Assembly (NCBI GenBank): GCA_944383825.1
Contig: CALWRA010000003.1
Span: 1 to 64,000 of the forward strand
Source of the DNA: an uncultured Acetatifactor sp.
GTDB lineage: Bacteria > Bacillota > Clostridia > Lachnospirales > Lachnospiraceae
DNA length: 64,000 bases
Reading direction: 5' to 3'
Below, piece after piece: positions 31,852-41,023 of the stretch. A model generated the notes under the pieces. It was not told the DNA's origin, did not search any database, and saw only the letters and a list, made by a program, of their open reading frames with translations. Every line of letters starts with the position of its first letter. The first letter of the stretch is position 1. The position numbers and the translations under genes are program-made.

Positions 31852-33615
31852 ATGGAAAAGTGGTATGTGGCTGCCAAAAAGGCGGATTTTCATAAATGGG
31901 CGGAGGATTTGAGAATCAGTCCCGTGCTGGCCAGGATATTGCGCAACAGGGATCTTACGGATGAAGAGCAGGTAAAGAAATTTCTGTACGGAAGACTGGA
32001 GGACTGTTACTCTCCGTGGCTGTTAAAGGATATGGACAAGGCTGTGGAGCTTCTGCTGAAGGCTGCACAAGCAGGAAAATCCATACGTGTCATAGGGGAC
32101 TATGATGTGGATGGCATATGCTCTTCTTACATTTTCACCAAGGGACTGCAGATATTGGGGGCCAGAGCGGATACAGCCATTCCTCATAGGGTGCACGATG
32201 GGTATGGGCTGAATGATCATTTGATCCGGCTTGCGCAGCAGGATGGAATAGAAATGATCGCAACCTGTGACAACGGCATTGCGGCCGCGTCCCAGATCGC
32301 ATTGGCATTGTCCCTGGGCATACAGGTGATTGTAACAGATCACCATGAGGTTCCCTTTATCCAGGAAAAAGGGGGGCGCAAAGAGATTCTGCCGCCGGCG
32401 GCGGCAGTGGTGGATCCAAAGAGAAGGGAATGTTCCTACCCTTTCCCGGGAATCTGCGGAGCGGCAGTGGTCTATAAGCTGATGCAGGCTCTTTTGGAAA
32501 AAACGAAAGACCAAGCCCTTTCTGAAGCCATGGATGAATTTCTGGAATTTGCAGCCCTGGCCACTGTCTGTGATGTTATGGAGCTGAGGGATGAAAACAG
32601 GATTCTCGTAAAGGAAGGGTTAAAAAGGCTGCGCAATACCCGGAATCCCGGACTAAGGGCTCTGATTGAAGTAAGCGGTATAGAGCCCCGCCGGATCAAC
32701 GCACATCATTTGGGATTTGTCATAGGTCCATGTTTAAACGCCACGGGGAGGCTGGATACCGCTGTACGGGCTTTGGAGCTTTTGCAGAGCTCCGACAAGG
32801 GAGAAGCCATGGGAGCTGCAAGAGAGCTGAAGGACCTCAACGACAACCGCAAAAATCTGACTCTTCAGGGGGTGGAGGAAGCAGAGCGGTACATAGAGAA
32901 CAGGAGTATAGAGAGAGATAAGGTATTTTTGGTTTATCTCCCCACAGTGCATGAAAGTCTGGCAGGAATTATTGCGGGACGCATCCGGGAAAAATACAAC
33001 CATCCTGTTTTTGTTCTTACCGGCAGGGGGGATGGCGTGAAGGGATCGGGCCGGTCCATAGAAGCCTATCATATGTTTGAGGCCATGACGGCGGTAAAGG
33101 ATTATTTTATCAGGTTCGGCGGACACCGGCTGGCTGCGGGGTTGTCCATGAAGGAGGAGGATATAGAGCCCCTGAGAAAGGCTCTGAATGAGGGGAGCGG
33201 GCTGGAGGAAGAGGACTTTATTCCCCGGGTGCATATTGATGTGCCCATGCCCTTCGCGTATGCAGATGAAAGACTGGCTGAGGAGCTGGAGCTTTTGGAG
33301 CCCTTTGGCGTGGGAAATCCAAGGCCCTTGTTTGCCCAGAAGGATCTCCTGTTTTTGGAGGGACGGAAAATGGGGGCTAATCAAACATGGGCGAGATTTC
33401 GAGTCCTGACCCCGGAGGGACAGCATATTTCCCTGATTTTTTTCGGGGATCTGAGCTGCTTCGGAGCCTTTTTGAGGGAAAAATATGGCCGGGACGCAGA
33501 GGAAATGCTGTACCGGAAAGAGGCGTCCTTTCGGGTGTCGGTGGTATATCAGCTGGGAATCAATGTGTATCGGGGCAGACGTGAGCTCCAGTTTATTATG
33601 AAGCATTATTGCTGA
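31852..33615 (+). CDS. recJ: Single-stranded-DNA exonuclease RecJ
   Basis: 587 residues from ATG 31852. DHH phosphoesterase motifs: VIGDYDVDGICS, CDNGIAA, VTDHHEVP, and the DHHA1-domain signature GGHRLAAGLSM near residue 425; an OB-like C-terminal domain follows. RecJ degrades 5' ended single strands in recombination and mismatch repair. It starts 20 bases after secDF, with AGAGG. An in-frame upstream extension exists but has no ribosome site. Confidence 0.95.
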   Translation: MEKWYVAAKKADFHKWAEDLRISPVLARILRNRDLTDEEQVKKFLYGRLEDCYSPWLLKDMDKAVELLLKAAQAGKSIRVIGDYDVDGICSSYIFTKGLQILGARADTAIPHRVHDGYGLNDHLIRLAQQDGIEMIATCDNGIAAASQIALALSLGIQVIVTDHHEVPFIQEKGGRKEILPPAAAVVDPKRRECSYPFPGICGAAVVYKLMQALLEKTKDQALSEAMDEFLEFAALATVCDVMELRDENRILVKEGLKRLRNTRNPGLRALIEVSGIEPRRINAHHLGFVIGPCLNATGRLDTAVRALELLQSSDKGEAMGAARELKDLNDNRKNLTLQGVEEAERYIENRSIERDKVFLVYLPTVHESLAGIIAGRIREKYNHPVFVLTGRGDGVKGSGRSIEAYHMFEAMTAVKDYFIRFGGHRLAAGLSMKEEDIEPLRKALNEGSGLEEEDFIPRVHIDVPMPFAYADERLAEELELLEPFGVGNPRPLFAQKDLLFLEGRKMGANQTWARFRVLTPEGQHISLIFFGDLSCFGAFLREKYGRDAEEMLYRKEASFRVSVVYQLGINVYRGRRELQFIMKHYC

Positions 33616-33635
33616 GCCTGAAAGGATGGGTAATC

Positions 33636-34538
33636 ATGATACTGACAGTGACGTTAAATCCTGCCGTGGACAAAACCTGCCAGACGACAGGGCTGCTGCC
33701 CGGCCAGGTCAACCGTATGAGAAAGACCCTCAGCACAGCCGGAGGAAAGGGAGTCAATGTGACGAAGATTCTCAGGCAGTTTCACCTTCCGGTTATGGCC
33801 ATGGGATTTCTGGGAGGCTACGGAGGAAAGATGATCGAAGACGCTTTGACGAAGCGGGGGGCGGAGTGTCATTTTACAAAAATCAGGGGAGAAACCAGAA
33901 CGAATATGAATATTCTGGGAGATGACGGCGATGTGACGGAGCTATTGGAGCCGGGGCCGCGGATTGCTCCCAAGGAGCTGGGAAGCTTCAGAAAAGAATT
34001 TGAATACTGTCTGGAACAAAGCAGTATTGTCGTGCTCTCTGGAAGCATTCCCCAGGGAGTGCCTGCGAATATTTACAAAGAGCTGATCGAAAGATGCAGG
34101 GCGGAGGGCAGGAAAGTCATATTGGATGCCTCGGGGGACTCTTTGCGGGAGGGAGTTTTGGCAAAGCCGTATATGATAAAGCCCAACTGGAAAGAGCTGG
34201 AGTTTCTTGCGGGCAGGAGGCTTCCTGACAGAAATGACGTGGAGACGGAGGCAAAAAGGCTGGCGGAGAGCGGCATTCGCAGGGTTGTGGTATCCATGGG
34301 CGGCAGGGGGCTTCTTTATGTGGAGGGAGAAAAAATGATTTTTGAGCCGGCAAGAGAGGTAAAGGCCCTGAATACAGTGGGCTGCGGCGACTGCGTGGTG
34401 GCTTCCATGACTATGAGCGAGATTGCGGGGGATGAGCCCCAGATCGCTTTGAGAAAAGCGGCGGCTCTGGCGGCAGCCAATACGCTTACCTGGGAAAGCG
34501 GCAGTATATCCATGGAACAGTACCTGGAGCTGCTTTAG
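33636..34538 (+). CDS. PfkB-family sugar kinase, 1-phosphofructokinase-like
   Basis: 300 residues from ATG 33636 with AAGGATGGG upstream. LTVTLNPAVDKTC at the start and AGGKGVNVTKILRQF are typical of the 1-phosphofructokinase/tagatose-6-phosphate kinase branch. The anion-hole and base motif reads NTVGCGDCVVAS, so the usual GAGD is GCGD, with the catalytic Asp kept. It transfers phosphate from ATP to a sugar phosphate. No fru PTS or regulator adjoins, so the exact substrate is open. Confidence 0.82.
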   Translation: MILTVTLNPAVDKTCQTTGLLPGQVNRMRKTLSTAGGKGVNVTKILRQFHLPVMAMGFLGGYGGKMIEDALTKRGAECHFTKIRGETRTNMNILGDDGDVTELLEPGPRIAPKELGSFRKEFEYCLEQSSIVVLSGSIPQGVPANIYKELIERCRAEGRKVILDASGDSLREGVLAKPYMIKPNWKELEFLAGRRLPDRNDVETEAKRLAESGIRRVVVSMGGRGLLYVEGEKMIFEPAREVKALNTVGCGDCVVASMTMSEIAGDEPQIALRKAAALAAANTLTWESGSISMEQYLELL

Positions 34539-34600
34539 AGCTGTCCGGCAAGGGCATATACCTTCGTTTTTAGATTATTTTTATGCTTTTCTCACATTTT

Positions 34601-34638
34601 GAACACAAAATGGACACATTTATCTTTTATCTTATAAG
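34601..34638 (+). promoter_or_regulatory. Promoter of small RNA copy 1, with paired ACACA boxes
   Basis: ATGGAC (34610-34615), 17 bases, TATAAG (34633-34638). ACACA occurs at 34603 and 34614, 11 bp apart, the second overlapping the -35. The same arrangement is repeated at copy 2. An 11-bp direct repeat is the spacing used by OmpR-family regulators. Confidence 0.5.
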
Positions 34639-34640
34639 AG

Positions 34641-34716
34641 GATAGTTGATGAACTCACTATCTCCCCCCCCTCATAAGAAAAGTGGAAAAGCTCCGGCGC
34701 CGCCGGGGCTTTTCTG
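34641..34716 (+). ncRNA. Candidate C-rich small RNA, copy 1
   Basis: A 5' dyad GATAGT/ACTATC (34641-34662) with loop TGATGAACTC is followed by an open stretch CT-CCCCCCCC-TCATAAG (eight C). A terminator follows: GAAAAGCTCCGGC (34686-34698), loop GCC, GCCGGGGCTTTTC (34702-34714) with one G-T pair. It is preceded by a promoter. Dyad, C-tract and flank CTCATAAGAAAA recur in copy 2 while the terminator stems differ in sequence, which suggests selection on structure and on the C-rich seed. An exposed C-tract can pair with Shine-Dalgarno sequences, as in known C-rich sRNAs of Gram-positives. The exact 5' end is uncertain, since the -10 ends only 2 bases before the dyad. Confidence 0.55.
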
Positions 34717-34804
34717 CGTTGGAAGAATTTTTTCATGGCAATAAGGAGGGCCCGTATCTTGTCTTTTTTATTTAGATTTATTTTAGACTTTGATTATAGA
34801 ATAG

Positions 34805-34840
34805 ACACACTTTGAACACATTTTTCCTTTATTGTATTAG
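34805..34840 (+). promoter_or_regulatory. Promoter of small RNA copy 2, with paired ACACA boxes
   Basis: TTGAAC (34812-34817), 17 bases, TATTAG (34835-34840), and ACACA at 34805 and 34816 (11 bp apart). Position and spacing are the same as at copy 1, so both RNAs probably answer to one regulator. Confidence 0.5.
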
Positions 34841-34843
34841 ACA

Positions 34844-34923
34844 GATAGTTGATGAACTCACTATCTCCCCCCCTCATAAGAAAACGGAAGAGGCTTCGGC
34901 AACGCCGAAGCCTCTTCCGTTTT
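34844..34923 (+). ncRNA. Candidate C-rich small RNA, copy 2
   Basis: Same 5' dyad GATAGT/ACTATC (34844-34865) with the same loop, then CT-CCCCCCC-TCATAAG (seven C). The terminator stem CGGAAGAGGCTTCGGC (34885-34900), AAC loop, GCCGAAGCCTCTTCCG (34904-34919) is perfect, with TTTT at 34920-34923. Short frames starting at the shared ATGAAC fall out of register between the copies because the C-tract lengths differ, so coding is unlikely. Confidence 0.6.
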
Positions 34924-34934
34924 CTTATGAGGGG
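34870..34934. repeat. 65-bp perfect inverted repeat at the end of small RNA copy 2
   Basis: The terminator stem of copy 2 continues outward without mismatch. The left arm 34870-34900 begins CCCCTCATAAGAAAACGG, and the right arm 34904-34934 ends TTTTCTTATGAGGGG: 31 bp per arm around AAC. In a read-through transcript the GAGGGG would cover part of the C-rich seed. Being palindromic it also terminates leftward transcripts. Confidence 0.85.
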
Positions 34935-35086
34935 CTGGAAGAGAAGCCTGGCTCCGCCGACTCTTTTTGCTGCAAAATGGAAAGACATTAAAATAAGGGT
35001 GGTAGAAAACGGAAAAATAGAGTAAAATAAAACAGTATATTTTGTTCGCGTTTTTCAAGGTAAAACGCTTCGGAACGGAGGTAAAA

Positions 35087-36550
35087 ATGAAGCTGACGGA
35101 TCTGCTGGGAGAAATCGAATATGAGTGCATTCAGGGAAGCGTCCAAAGAGAAGTGACAGAGGTGGTTTATGATTCCAGAAAAATAAGTCCCGGCTGTCTT
35201 TTTATCTGTATAGAAGGCGCCAATTTTGACGGACACAGCTTTGCACGGGAAGCGGCGGAAAAAGGCGCGGGAGCCCTCCTGGTGTCAAAAAAGGTTGAAG
35301 GGCTTGCACATAAGGATGTGTCCGTTCTTTTGGTGGAAGATACCCGTTATGCAATGGCTTTTATTTCTGCGGCATATTTTGGGCATCCGGCCGACCGCCT
35401 GAAGGTGATCGGAGTGACGGGAACAAAGGGAAAGACCACCACCACATATCTGATAAAATCCATTCTGGAAAGTGCGGGATTTAAGGTGGGGCTTGTGGGT
35501 ACCATAGAGACCGTTATAGGTGACGAACATATTCATGCGGATAACACCACGCCGGAATCCTATCTTCTTCAGCAGTATTTTTCAAGGATGGTGGAAGAGG
35601 GTCTGGATGCAGTGGTCATGGAGGTGTCTTCTCAGGCGCTGATGCTTCACAGAACCCAGGGATTCGTGTTTGACTATGGAGTTTTTACAAATCTGGAACC
35701 GGATCACATTGGGCCAAACGAACATTCCAGCTTTGAGGATTATCTGGGATGCAAGAGACTTTTGTTCAGACAGTGCAAAACAGGTATTGTCAACGCAGAT
35801 GATGCACACTGGGAGAGCATTGTGAAAGGTCATACCTGTATACTGGAGAAATACGGTATGAGAGAGGACTGTATGCTCAGGGCGCAGAGACTTGAGCTGG
35901 TGCAAAAGCCCGGAGAGCTGGGAGTAAGCTTTTGGGTAAAGGGGCTTATGGATTTTCAGGTGGAGGTTCCCACACCGGGACGCTTTAGTGTATATAATGC
36001 TCTGGCGGCTATAGCGGTCTGCCGTCATTTTGAGGTGTCGGAGGATAATATCAGGAAGGCTCTGCTCAATGCGCGGGTGAAAGGGCGCATTGAAATGGTG
36101 AAGGTTTCGGATCAGTTCACCCTTTTAATTGATTACGCTCATAATGCCATGGCTCTGGAGAGTCTTTTGACCACTCTTCGGGAATATGAACCCCATCGTC
36201 TTGTATGTCTGTTCGGCTGCGGGGGAAATCGTTCCAGACAGCGCCGGTTTGAAATGGGAGAGGTCAGCGGGAGGCTGGCGGATCTTACCATTATCACATC
36301 GGATAATCCCAGGTTTGAAGATCCTCAGGCCATCATCGATGATATAAAAACAGGAATTTCCGGAACACACGGAAAGTATGTGGAGATCTGCGACCGTAAG
36401 GAAGCGATCGCGTATGCCATTGCTCATGGGGAACCGGGGGATATTATTGTTCTGGCAGGGAAGGGGCATGAGGACTATCAGGAGATCAGGGGAGTGAAAT
36501 ACCCCATGGATGAAAGAAAGCTGATAGCCGATATTCTGGCCGGACGTTAG
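35087..36550 (+). CDS. murE: UDP-MurNAc-tripeptide synthetase (meso-DAP-adding)
   Basis: 487 residues from ATG 35087 (GGAGG 6-10 bases upstream). Mur ligase domains in order: N-terminal uridine-binding (SRKISPGCLFICIEGANFDG), ATP-binding GVTGTKGKTTTT, carbamylated-Lys region, and a C-terminal domain with DNPR (TSDNPRFEDP), the meso-diaminopimelate recognition motif. It adds meso-DAP to UDP-MurNAc-L-Ala-D-Glu in the cytoplasm. Unlike most bacteria the gene is not in the dcw cluster 14 kb away but leads the priA-def-fmt operon. Confidence 0.94.
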   Translation: MKLTDLLGEIEYECIQGSVQREVTEVVYDSRKISPGCLFICIEGANFDGHSFAREAAEKGAGALLVSKKVEGLAHKDVSVLLVEDTRYAMAFISAAYFGHPADRLKVIGVTGTKGKTTTTYLIKSILESAGFKVGLVGTIETVIGDEHIHADNTTPESYLLQQYFSRMVEEGLDAVVMEVSSQALMLHRTQGFVFDYGVFTNLEPDHIGPNEHSSFEDYLGCKRLLFRQCKTGIVNADDAHWESIVKGHTCILEKYGMREDCMLRAQRLELVQKPGELGVSFWVKGLMDFQVEVPTPGRFSVYNALAAIAVCRHFEVSEDNIRKALLNARVKGRIEMVKVSDQFTLLIDYAHNAMALESLLTTLREYEPHRLVCLFGCGGNRSRQRRFEMGEVSGRLADLTIITSDNPRFEDPQAIIDDIKTGISGTHGKYVEICDRKEAIAYAIAHGEPGDIIVLAGKGHEDYQEIRGVKYPMDERKLIADILAGR

Positions 36551-36564
36551 AGAACGGAGGAAAA

Positions 36565-38796
36565 ATGACAAGGGAACAGTACGCAGATGTGATTGTGGAT
36601 ATTTCCCATGAAAAAGTAGACAGACCATTTCAATACCGAGTGCCTGAAAGCCTTGCAGGCTCTCTGGAGGCGGGAATGTGCGTCATGGTTCCTTTCGGCA
36701 GCGGAAATAAGCTGATAAAGGGCTATGTCATGGAAGTCAGCAGCCGCTGTAAATTTGATCCGGAGAAAACCAAGGAGATCGCCAAAGTTGCGGATGATGG
36801 CGTTGCGGCTCAGGACAAAACCATGGTTCTGGCAGGATGGCTGCGGAGAAACTATGGCTCTACCATGATCCAGGCGGTGAAAACGGTGCTTCCTGCCAAG
36901 AAGGCGGTGGGAAGGCTGGAGCATAAAAGCCTGCAGCGCATAATGGGAAAAGAAGAGATCCTTTCCCTTTTGGGAGAATGCACTAGAAAAAAACAGCGGG
37001 CGAAGGCCCGCCTGCTTCAGGAGTTGGTTTCACAGGAGGAGATTCCCTTTGAATGGATTACAGGAAAGCTGGGAGTTTCCTCCTCTGCCGTAAAAAGCCT
37101 GGAGCGGGAGGGAGCGGTCAGAGTGGTCAGCCGAAGACGGTTCAGAAACCCCGTAAAGTTCACGGAAAGAGACTCCATGCTGCCTGTCCTGAGCTTTGCT
37201 CAGCAGAAGATTGTAGACAGCGTTATCGCGGATTTTGACCAGGGACGAAGAGGCGCCTATCTGATTCACGGAATTACGGGCAGCGGAAAGACAGAGGTAT
37301 ATATGAGGCTGATTGGAGAGACGCTTAAGCGGGGCAGGCAGGCCATTGTGCTGATCCCGGAGATTGCGCTTACCTATCAGACTCTTCTTCGGTTTTTCAG
37401 ACGATTCGGTGACCGGGTAAGCGTAATGAATTCCACCCTGTCCCAGGGAGAAAAATATGACCAATGCGCCCGGGCCAGGAACGGGGAAGTTGATGTGGTG
37501 ATCGGCCCCAGATCCGCTCTGTTTACTCCTTTTCCCAATATCGGTCTGATTGTAATAGACGAAGAACATGAGAGCAGCTATAAAAGCGAAAGCATGCCGA
37601 AATATCATGCCAGAGAGACTGCCATGGAGGTGGCAAGGCTGCACGGAGCCAGCGTGGTGATGGGCTCGGCCACGCCTTCCCTGGAGACGTACTTCAGAGC
37701 CAGGGCAGGAGAATATACGCTGTTTACCTTAAAGGAGAGACTGACCGGGGGAATGCTGCCTCAGGTGCATATTGTGGATCTTCGGGAAGAGCTCCGTGCG
37801 GGTAACCGATCCATATTCAGCAGAAAGCTGCAGGAGCTTTTGGAGGAGAGATTAAAAAAGGGAGAGCAGAGCATGCTGTTTCTCAACAGGAGAGGGTATT
37901 CCGGCTTTATTTCCTGCCGCGCCTGCGGCCATGTGATGAAGTGTCCCCACTGTGACGTGTCCCTCGCAGAGCATCGGAACGGAATGCTGATGTGTCACTA
38001 CTGTGGATTTCAGACGGCAAAGCCTCCGGTCTGTCCCCGGTGCGGCTCTAAATATATTATGGGTTTTCGGGCGGGAACCCAGCAGATTGAGGAAAAGCTC
38101 AAGGAAATGTTTCCCGGCGTCAGAACTCTTCGTATGGACGCGGACACCACCAGAACAAAGGACAGCCATGAGAGAATTCTGTCGGCCTTTGCGGCAGGGG
38201 AGGCCGATGTGCTCATCGGTACTCAGATGATTGTAAAGGGGCATGATTTTCCAAATGTCACCCTGGTGGGAGCCATTGCGGCGGACTTGTCTTTGTGCAC
38301 GGGTGATTTCAGGGCCGGAGAGAGAACCTTTCAGCTGCTTACCCAGGCTGCAGGAAGGGCCGGAAGAGGAAGCCTGCCCGGGCAGATGGTGATTCAGACC
38401 TATCAGCCCGATCATTACGCCATAGTCCGGGCGGCAAGACAGGATTACGAAGGGTTTTATGAGGAGGAAATTCTGTACCGGGAGATGCTGGGCTATCCTC
38501 CGGCAGCCCATATGCTGGCGGTGCAGATTTATGCGAAAGAGGAAGATAAGGGTATGAGGCTTGCAGAGCTCCTGGCGCAGTCTGCCAAAAAGACGCCTGT
38601 GAATCTGCAGATAATCGGACCGGCAGCGGCTTCCATTGGAAGAATTAATGATATTTTTAGATTTGTTTTCTATGTGAAACAACAAAATTATGATAAACTG
38701 ATACAGACAAAGGATGTTTTGGAAAAAGAAATAAAAAGGCTGCAGCCGAAAGGAGAGACGGTTCAATTTGATTTTGATCCGCTGAATGTGCTGTAG
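36565..38796 (+). CDS. priA: Primosomal replication restart helicase PriA
   Basis: 743 residues. N-terminal 3'-DNA-binding domain (1-100), winged helix, then superfamily 2 helicase with Walker A GITGSGKTEVY, DEEH box and the motif AGRAGRG. An insert of eight cysteines binds two zinc ions (CRACGHVMKCPHCD, CHYCGF, CPRCGSKY). It reloads the replisome at stalled forks. It starts 14 bases after murE with GGAGG. Confidence 0.96.
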   Translation: MTREQYADVIVDISHEKVDRPFQYRVPESLAGSLEAGMCVMVPFGSGNKLIKGYVMEVSSRCKFDPEKTKEIAKVADDGVAAQDKTMVLAGWLRRNYGSTMIQAVKTVLPAKKAVGRLEHKSLQRIMGKEEILSLLGECTRKKQRAKARLLQELVSQEEIPFEWITGKLGVSSSAVKSLEREGAVRVVSRRRFRNPVKFTERDSMLPVLSFAQQKIVDSVIADFDQGRRGAYLIHGITGSGKTEVYMRLIGETLKRGRQAIVLIPEIALTYQTLLRFFRRFGDRVSVMNSTLSQGEKYDQCARARNGEVDVVIGPRSALFTPFPNIGLIVIDEEHESSYKSESMPKYHARETAMEVARLHGASVVMGSATPSLETYFRARAGEYTLFTLKERLTGGMLPQVHIVDLREELRAGNRSIFSRKLQELLEERLKKGEQSMLFLNRRGYSGFISCRACGHVMKCPHCDVSLAEHRNGMLMCHYCGFQTAKPPVCPRCGSKYIMGFRAGTQQIEEKLKEMFPGVRTLRMDADTTRTKDSHERILSAFAAGEADVLIGTQMIVKGHDFPNVTLVGAIAADLSLCTGDFRAGERTFQLLTQAAGRAGRGSLPGQMVIQTYQPDHYAIVRAARQDYEGFYEEEILYREMLGYPPAAHMLAVQIYAKEEDKGMRLAELLAQSAKKTPVNLQIIGPAAASIGRINDIFRFVFYVKQQNYDKLIQTKDVLEKEIKRLQPKGETVQFDFDPLNVL

Positions 38797-38827
38797 AGTT
38801 TGCTGAAGCGGGCAGGGAGGTATATGA

Positions 38828-39334
38828 ATGGCTATCAGAAATATCAGAGAGATCGGGGAAGAGGTTCTTACCAAAAGATGCAAGGAGGTAACGCAGATGA
38901 CGCCCCGGACCAGGGAGCTGATTGAGGACATGCTGGAAACCATGTACGAGGCAAACGGAGTGGGACTTGCGGCGCCCCAGGTGGGGGTTTTAAAAAGGAT
39001 CGTAGTGATTGATGTGACGGGAGAGGAACCGTATATTCTGATCAATCCCAGAATTGTGGAGAGCAGCGGTGAACAGACCGGCCAGGAAGGATGCCTGAGC
39101 GTTCCGGGAAAATACGGGATCGTCACCCGTCCCAGCTATGTAAAGGCTGTGGCTCTGGACGCCGGCATGAAGGAGTTTGAGCTGGAGGGCACCGGTCTTT
39201 TGGCCAGAGCCATCTGTCACGAGCTGGATCATCTGGATGGACACCTTTACGTGGAGAAGGCCCAAGGCGGGTTGAAGGATGTGGCGGATGATGAGGAAGA
39301 GGAGCAAACGTTATATGAGGATGGAGGAAATTAA
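38828..39334 (+). CDS. def: Peptide deformylase
   Basis: 168 residues. The three deformylase motifs are complete: GVGLAAPQVG, EGCLSVPG and HELDHLDGHL (two metal-ligand His, catalytic Glu, and ligand Cys). It removes the formyl group from new proteins. It is followed 12 bases later by fmt, the enzyme that puts the formyl group on the initiator tRNA. Confidence 0.96.
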   Translation: MAIRNIREIGEEVLTKRCKEVTQMTPRTRELIEDMLETMYEANGVGLAAPQVGVLKRIVVIDVTGEEPYILINPRIVESSGEQTGQEGCLSVPGKYGIVTRPSYVKAVALDAGMKEFELEGTGLLARAICHELDHLDGHLYVEKAQGGLKDVADDEEEEQTLYEDGGN

Positions 39335-39346
39335 GGAGAAGCTGGC

Positions 39347-40294
39347 ATGAAAATTGTTTTTATGGGAACACCGGATTTTGCGGTGGAAGCTCTGGAGGCT
39401 CTTATAGGGGCCGGACATGAGATTACGGCTGTGGTCACTCAGCCGGATAAACCTAAGGGAAGGAGCAAAAGACTGCAGTCTCCGCCGGTAAAGGACTGTG
39501 CGCTGCGCCATGGAATACCGGTTTTTCAGCCCGAAAAAATCAAGAGTTCCCAAGCGATGGAAACGCTTGGCGAATTTGAAGCGGAGGTTTTTGTGGTAGC
39601 GGCCTTCGGACAGCTTCTCTCCCAGGAAATATTGGATATGCCCCGGTATGGATGCCTGAATATTCATGCCTCCCTTCTTCCCAAATACAGGGGAGCTTCC
39701 CCCATCCAGCATGCCATATTAAGCGGGGAAAGGATCACGGGCATCACGATTATGCAGATGGATGCGGGGCTGGATACCGGTGATATTCTTTACCAAAGGG
39801 AGCTGAAGATTGAGGAAGATGACACTTACGAAACCCTTCAGGACAAGCTTATGAGGCTGGGAGGCTTGGCTGTCACGGAGGCTCTTTGCCTTTTTGAGAG
39901 GGGGGAGCTTACTCCCCGAAAACAATGTCAGGAGGAGAGCTGCTATGCGCCTTTGATCAGAAAGGAAATGGGATTTTTAGATTTTCAGAAAACCGCCGAG
40001 GAACTGGACAGGGTGATCAGAGGTATGACTCCCTGGCCCAGCGCATATACTTTCTACCATGGAAAACAGCTGAAAATCTGGAAGGCTCGGCCGATATGTG
40101 AAGCTTCCGGCGCATATGCTCCTGGGGAAATCGTCACAGTGGCAAAGGATCATATTAGGGCGGCAGCAGGAAAGGGCTTTTTGGATATTTATGAAATGCA
40201 GCTGGAAGGAAAAAAGAGGATGAATGCCCGGGATTTTCTTCTGGGCGTGAGAATGCTTCCCGGAGAAAGGCTGGGCCGGGAGGAAAGGAGCTGA
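39347..40294 (+). CDS. fmt: Methionyl-tRNA formyltransferase
   Basis: 315 residues. Formyltransferase domain with MGTPDFAVEALEALI, the catalytic NIHASLLPKYRGASPIQHAI (Asn-His) and GLDTGDIL, then the OB-like C-terminal tRNA-binding domain (about 205-310). It formylates Met-tRNAi using 10-formyl-THF. The def-fmt pairing is a classic operon. Confidence 0.96.
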   Translation: MKIVFMGTPDFAVEALEALIGAGHEITAVVTQPDKPKGRSKRLQSPPVKDCALRHGIPVFQPEKIKSSQAMETLGEFEAEVFVVAAFGQLLSQEILDMPRYGCLNIHASLLPKYRGASPIQHAILSGERITGITIMQMDAGLDTGDILYQRELKIEEDDTYETLQDKLMRLGGLAVTEALCLFERGELTPRKQCQEESCYAPLIRKEMGFLDFQKTAEELDRVIRGMTPWPSAYTFYHGKQLKIWKARPICEASGAYAPGEIVTVAKDHIRAAAGKGFLDIYEMQLEGKKRMNARDFLLGVRMLPGERLGREERS

Positions 40295-40298
40295 TATT

Positions 40299-41021
40299 AT
40301 GTTTGGATATGGAATGGGTTATTACGGAATCATGTGGGATCCCACATATATTCTTGTGATGATTGGTATGGTGCTCTGTTTGGGAGCCAGCGCTTTGGTG
40401 AACAGTACCATGAGCAAGTACAGCAGAGTGCGGAATATGAGCGGCGTTACAGGCGCCGAGGCGGCGCGGCGGATTCTCAACAACGAAGGGCTGTACAATG
40501 TGCAGATCGAATGTCTCAGAAAGGACAGCGGAGATCACTATGATCCCCGCACCAATACTGTTCGGCTTTCCTACGGCAATTACAACAGCGCATCTGTCAC
40601 TGCGGTAGGAGTGGCGGCCCACGAATGTGGACATGCCATACAGCATGCCAAGGGCTATGCGCCTCTCTCCATTAGAAGCGCCTTGGTGCCTGTGGCGAAT
40701 ATCGGAAGTATGCTGGGAATTCCGCTCATTTTAATCGGGGTGCTGTTAAGCTGGAACCAGACGCTGATTCAGATCGGCATCTGGGCTTTCGCGCTGGCTG
40801 TGCTGTTTCAGCTGGTGACTCTTCCCGTGGAATTCAACGCTTCCAGGAGAGCTGTGCAGAAGGTGGAGCAGTACGGCTTGCTTACCGCCCAGGAAAATAC
40901 CGGTTGTAAAAAGGTGTTGACAGCCGCAGCTCTGACCTATGTGGCTGCGGCTGCTTCCTCCATACTACAGCTTCTCAGGCTGCTGCTTCTGTTTGGAGGC
41001 AACAGAAGAAGGGACGACTGA
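40299..41021 (+). CDS. Neutral zinc metallopeptidase, YugP-like membrane protein
   Basis: 240 residues, start 5 bases after fmt. Helices near 12-28, 125-150, 152-175 and 205-225. A zinc-protease motif HECGH (His108, Glu109, His112) lies in VAAHECGHAIQHA. It belongs to the PF04298 zinc metallopeptidase family, common in Firmicutes between fmt and rsmB. The substrate is unknown; it probably acts at the membrane. Confidence 0.88.
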   Translation: MFGYGMGYYGIMWDPTYILVMIGMVLCLGASALVNSTMSKYSRVRNMSGVTGAEAARRILNNEGLYNVQIECLRKDSGDHYDPRTNTVRLSYGNYNSASVTAVGVAAHECGHAIQHAKGYAPLSIRSALVPVANIGSMLGIPLILIGVLLSWNQTLIQIGIWAFALAVLFQLVTLPVEFNASRRAVQKVEQYGLLTAQENTGCKKVLTAAALTYVAAAASSILQLLRLLLLFGGNRRRDD

Positions 41022-41023
41022 TT

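Noticed and set aside
34649..34739. Small peptide starting MNSLSPP in the C-rich RNA copies
   Set aside because: The two copies share only the first seven codons; different C-tract lengths throw them into different frames, and there is no clear ribosome site in copy 2.
37852..39126. 424-codon minus-strand frame opposite priA and def
   Set aside because: Antisense shadow of two firmly identified genes, with no ribosome site or domain.
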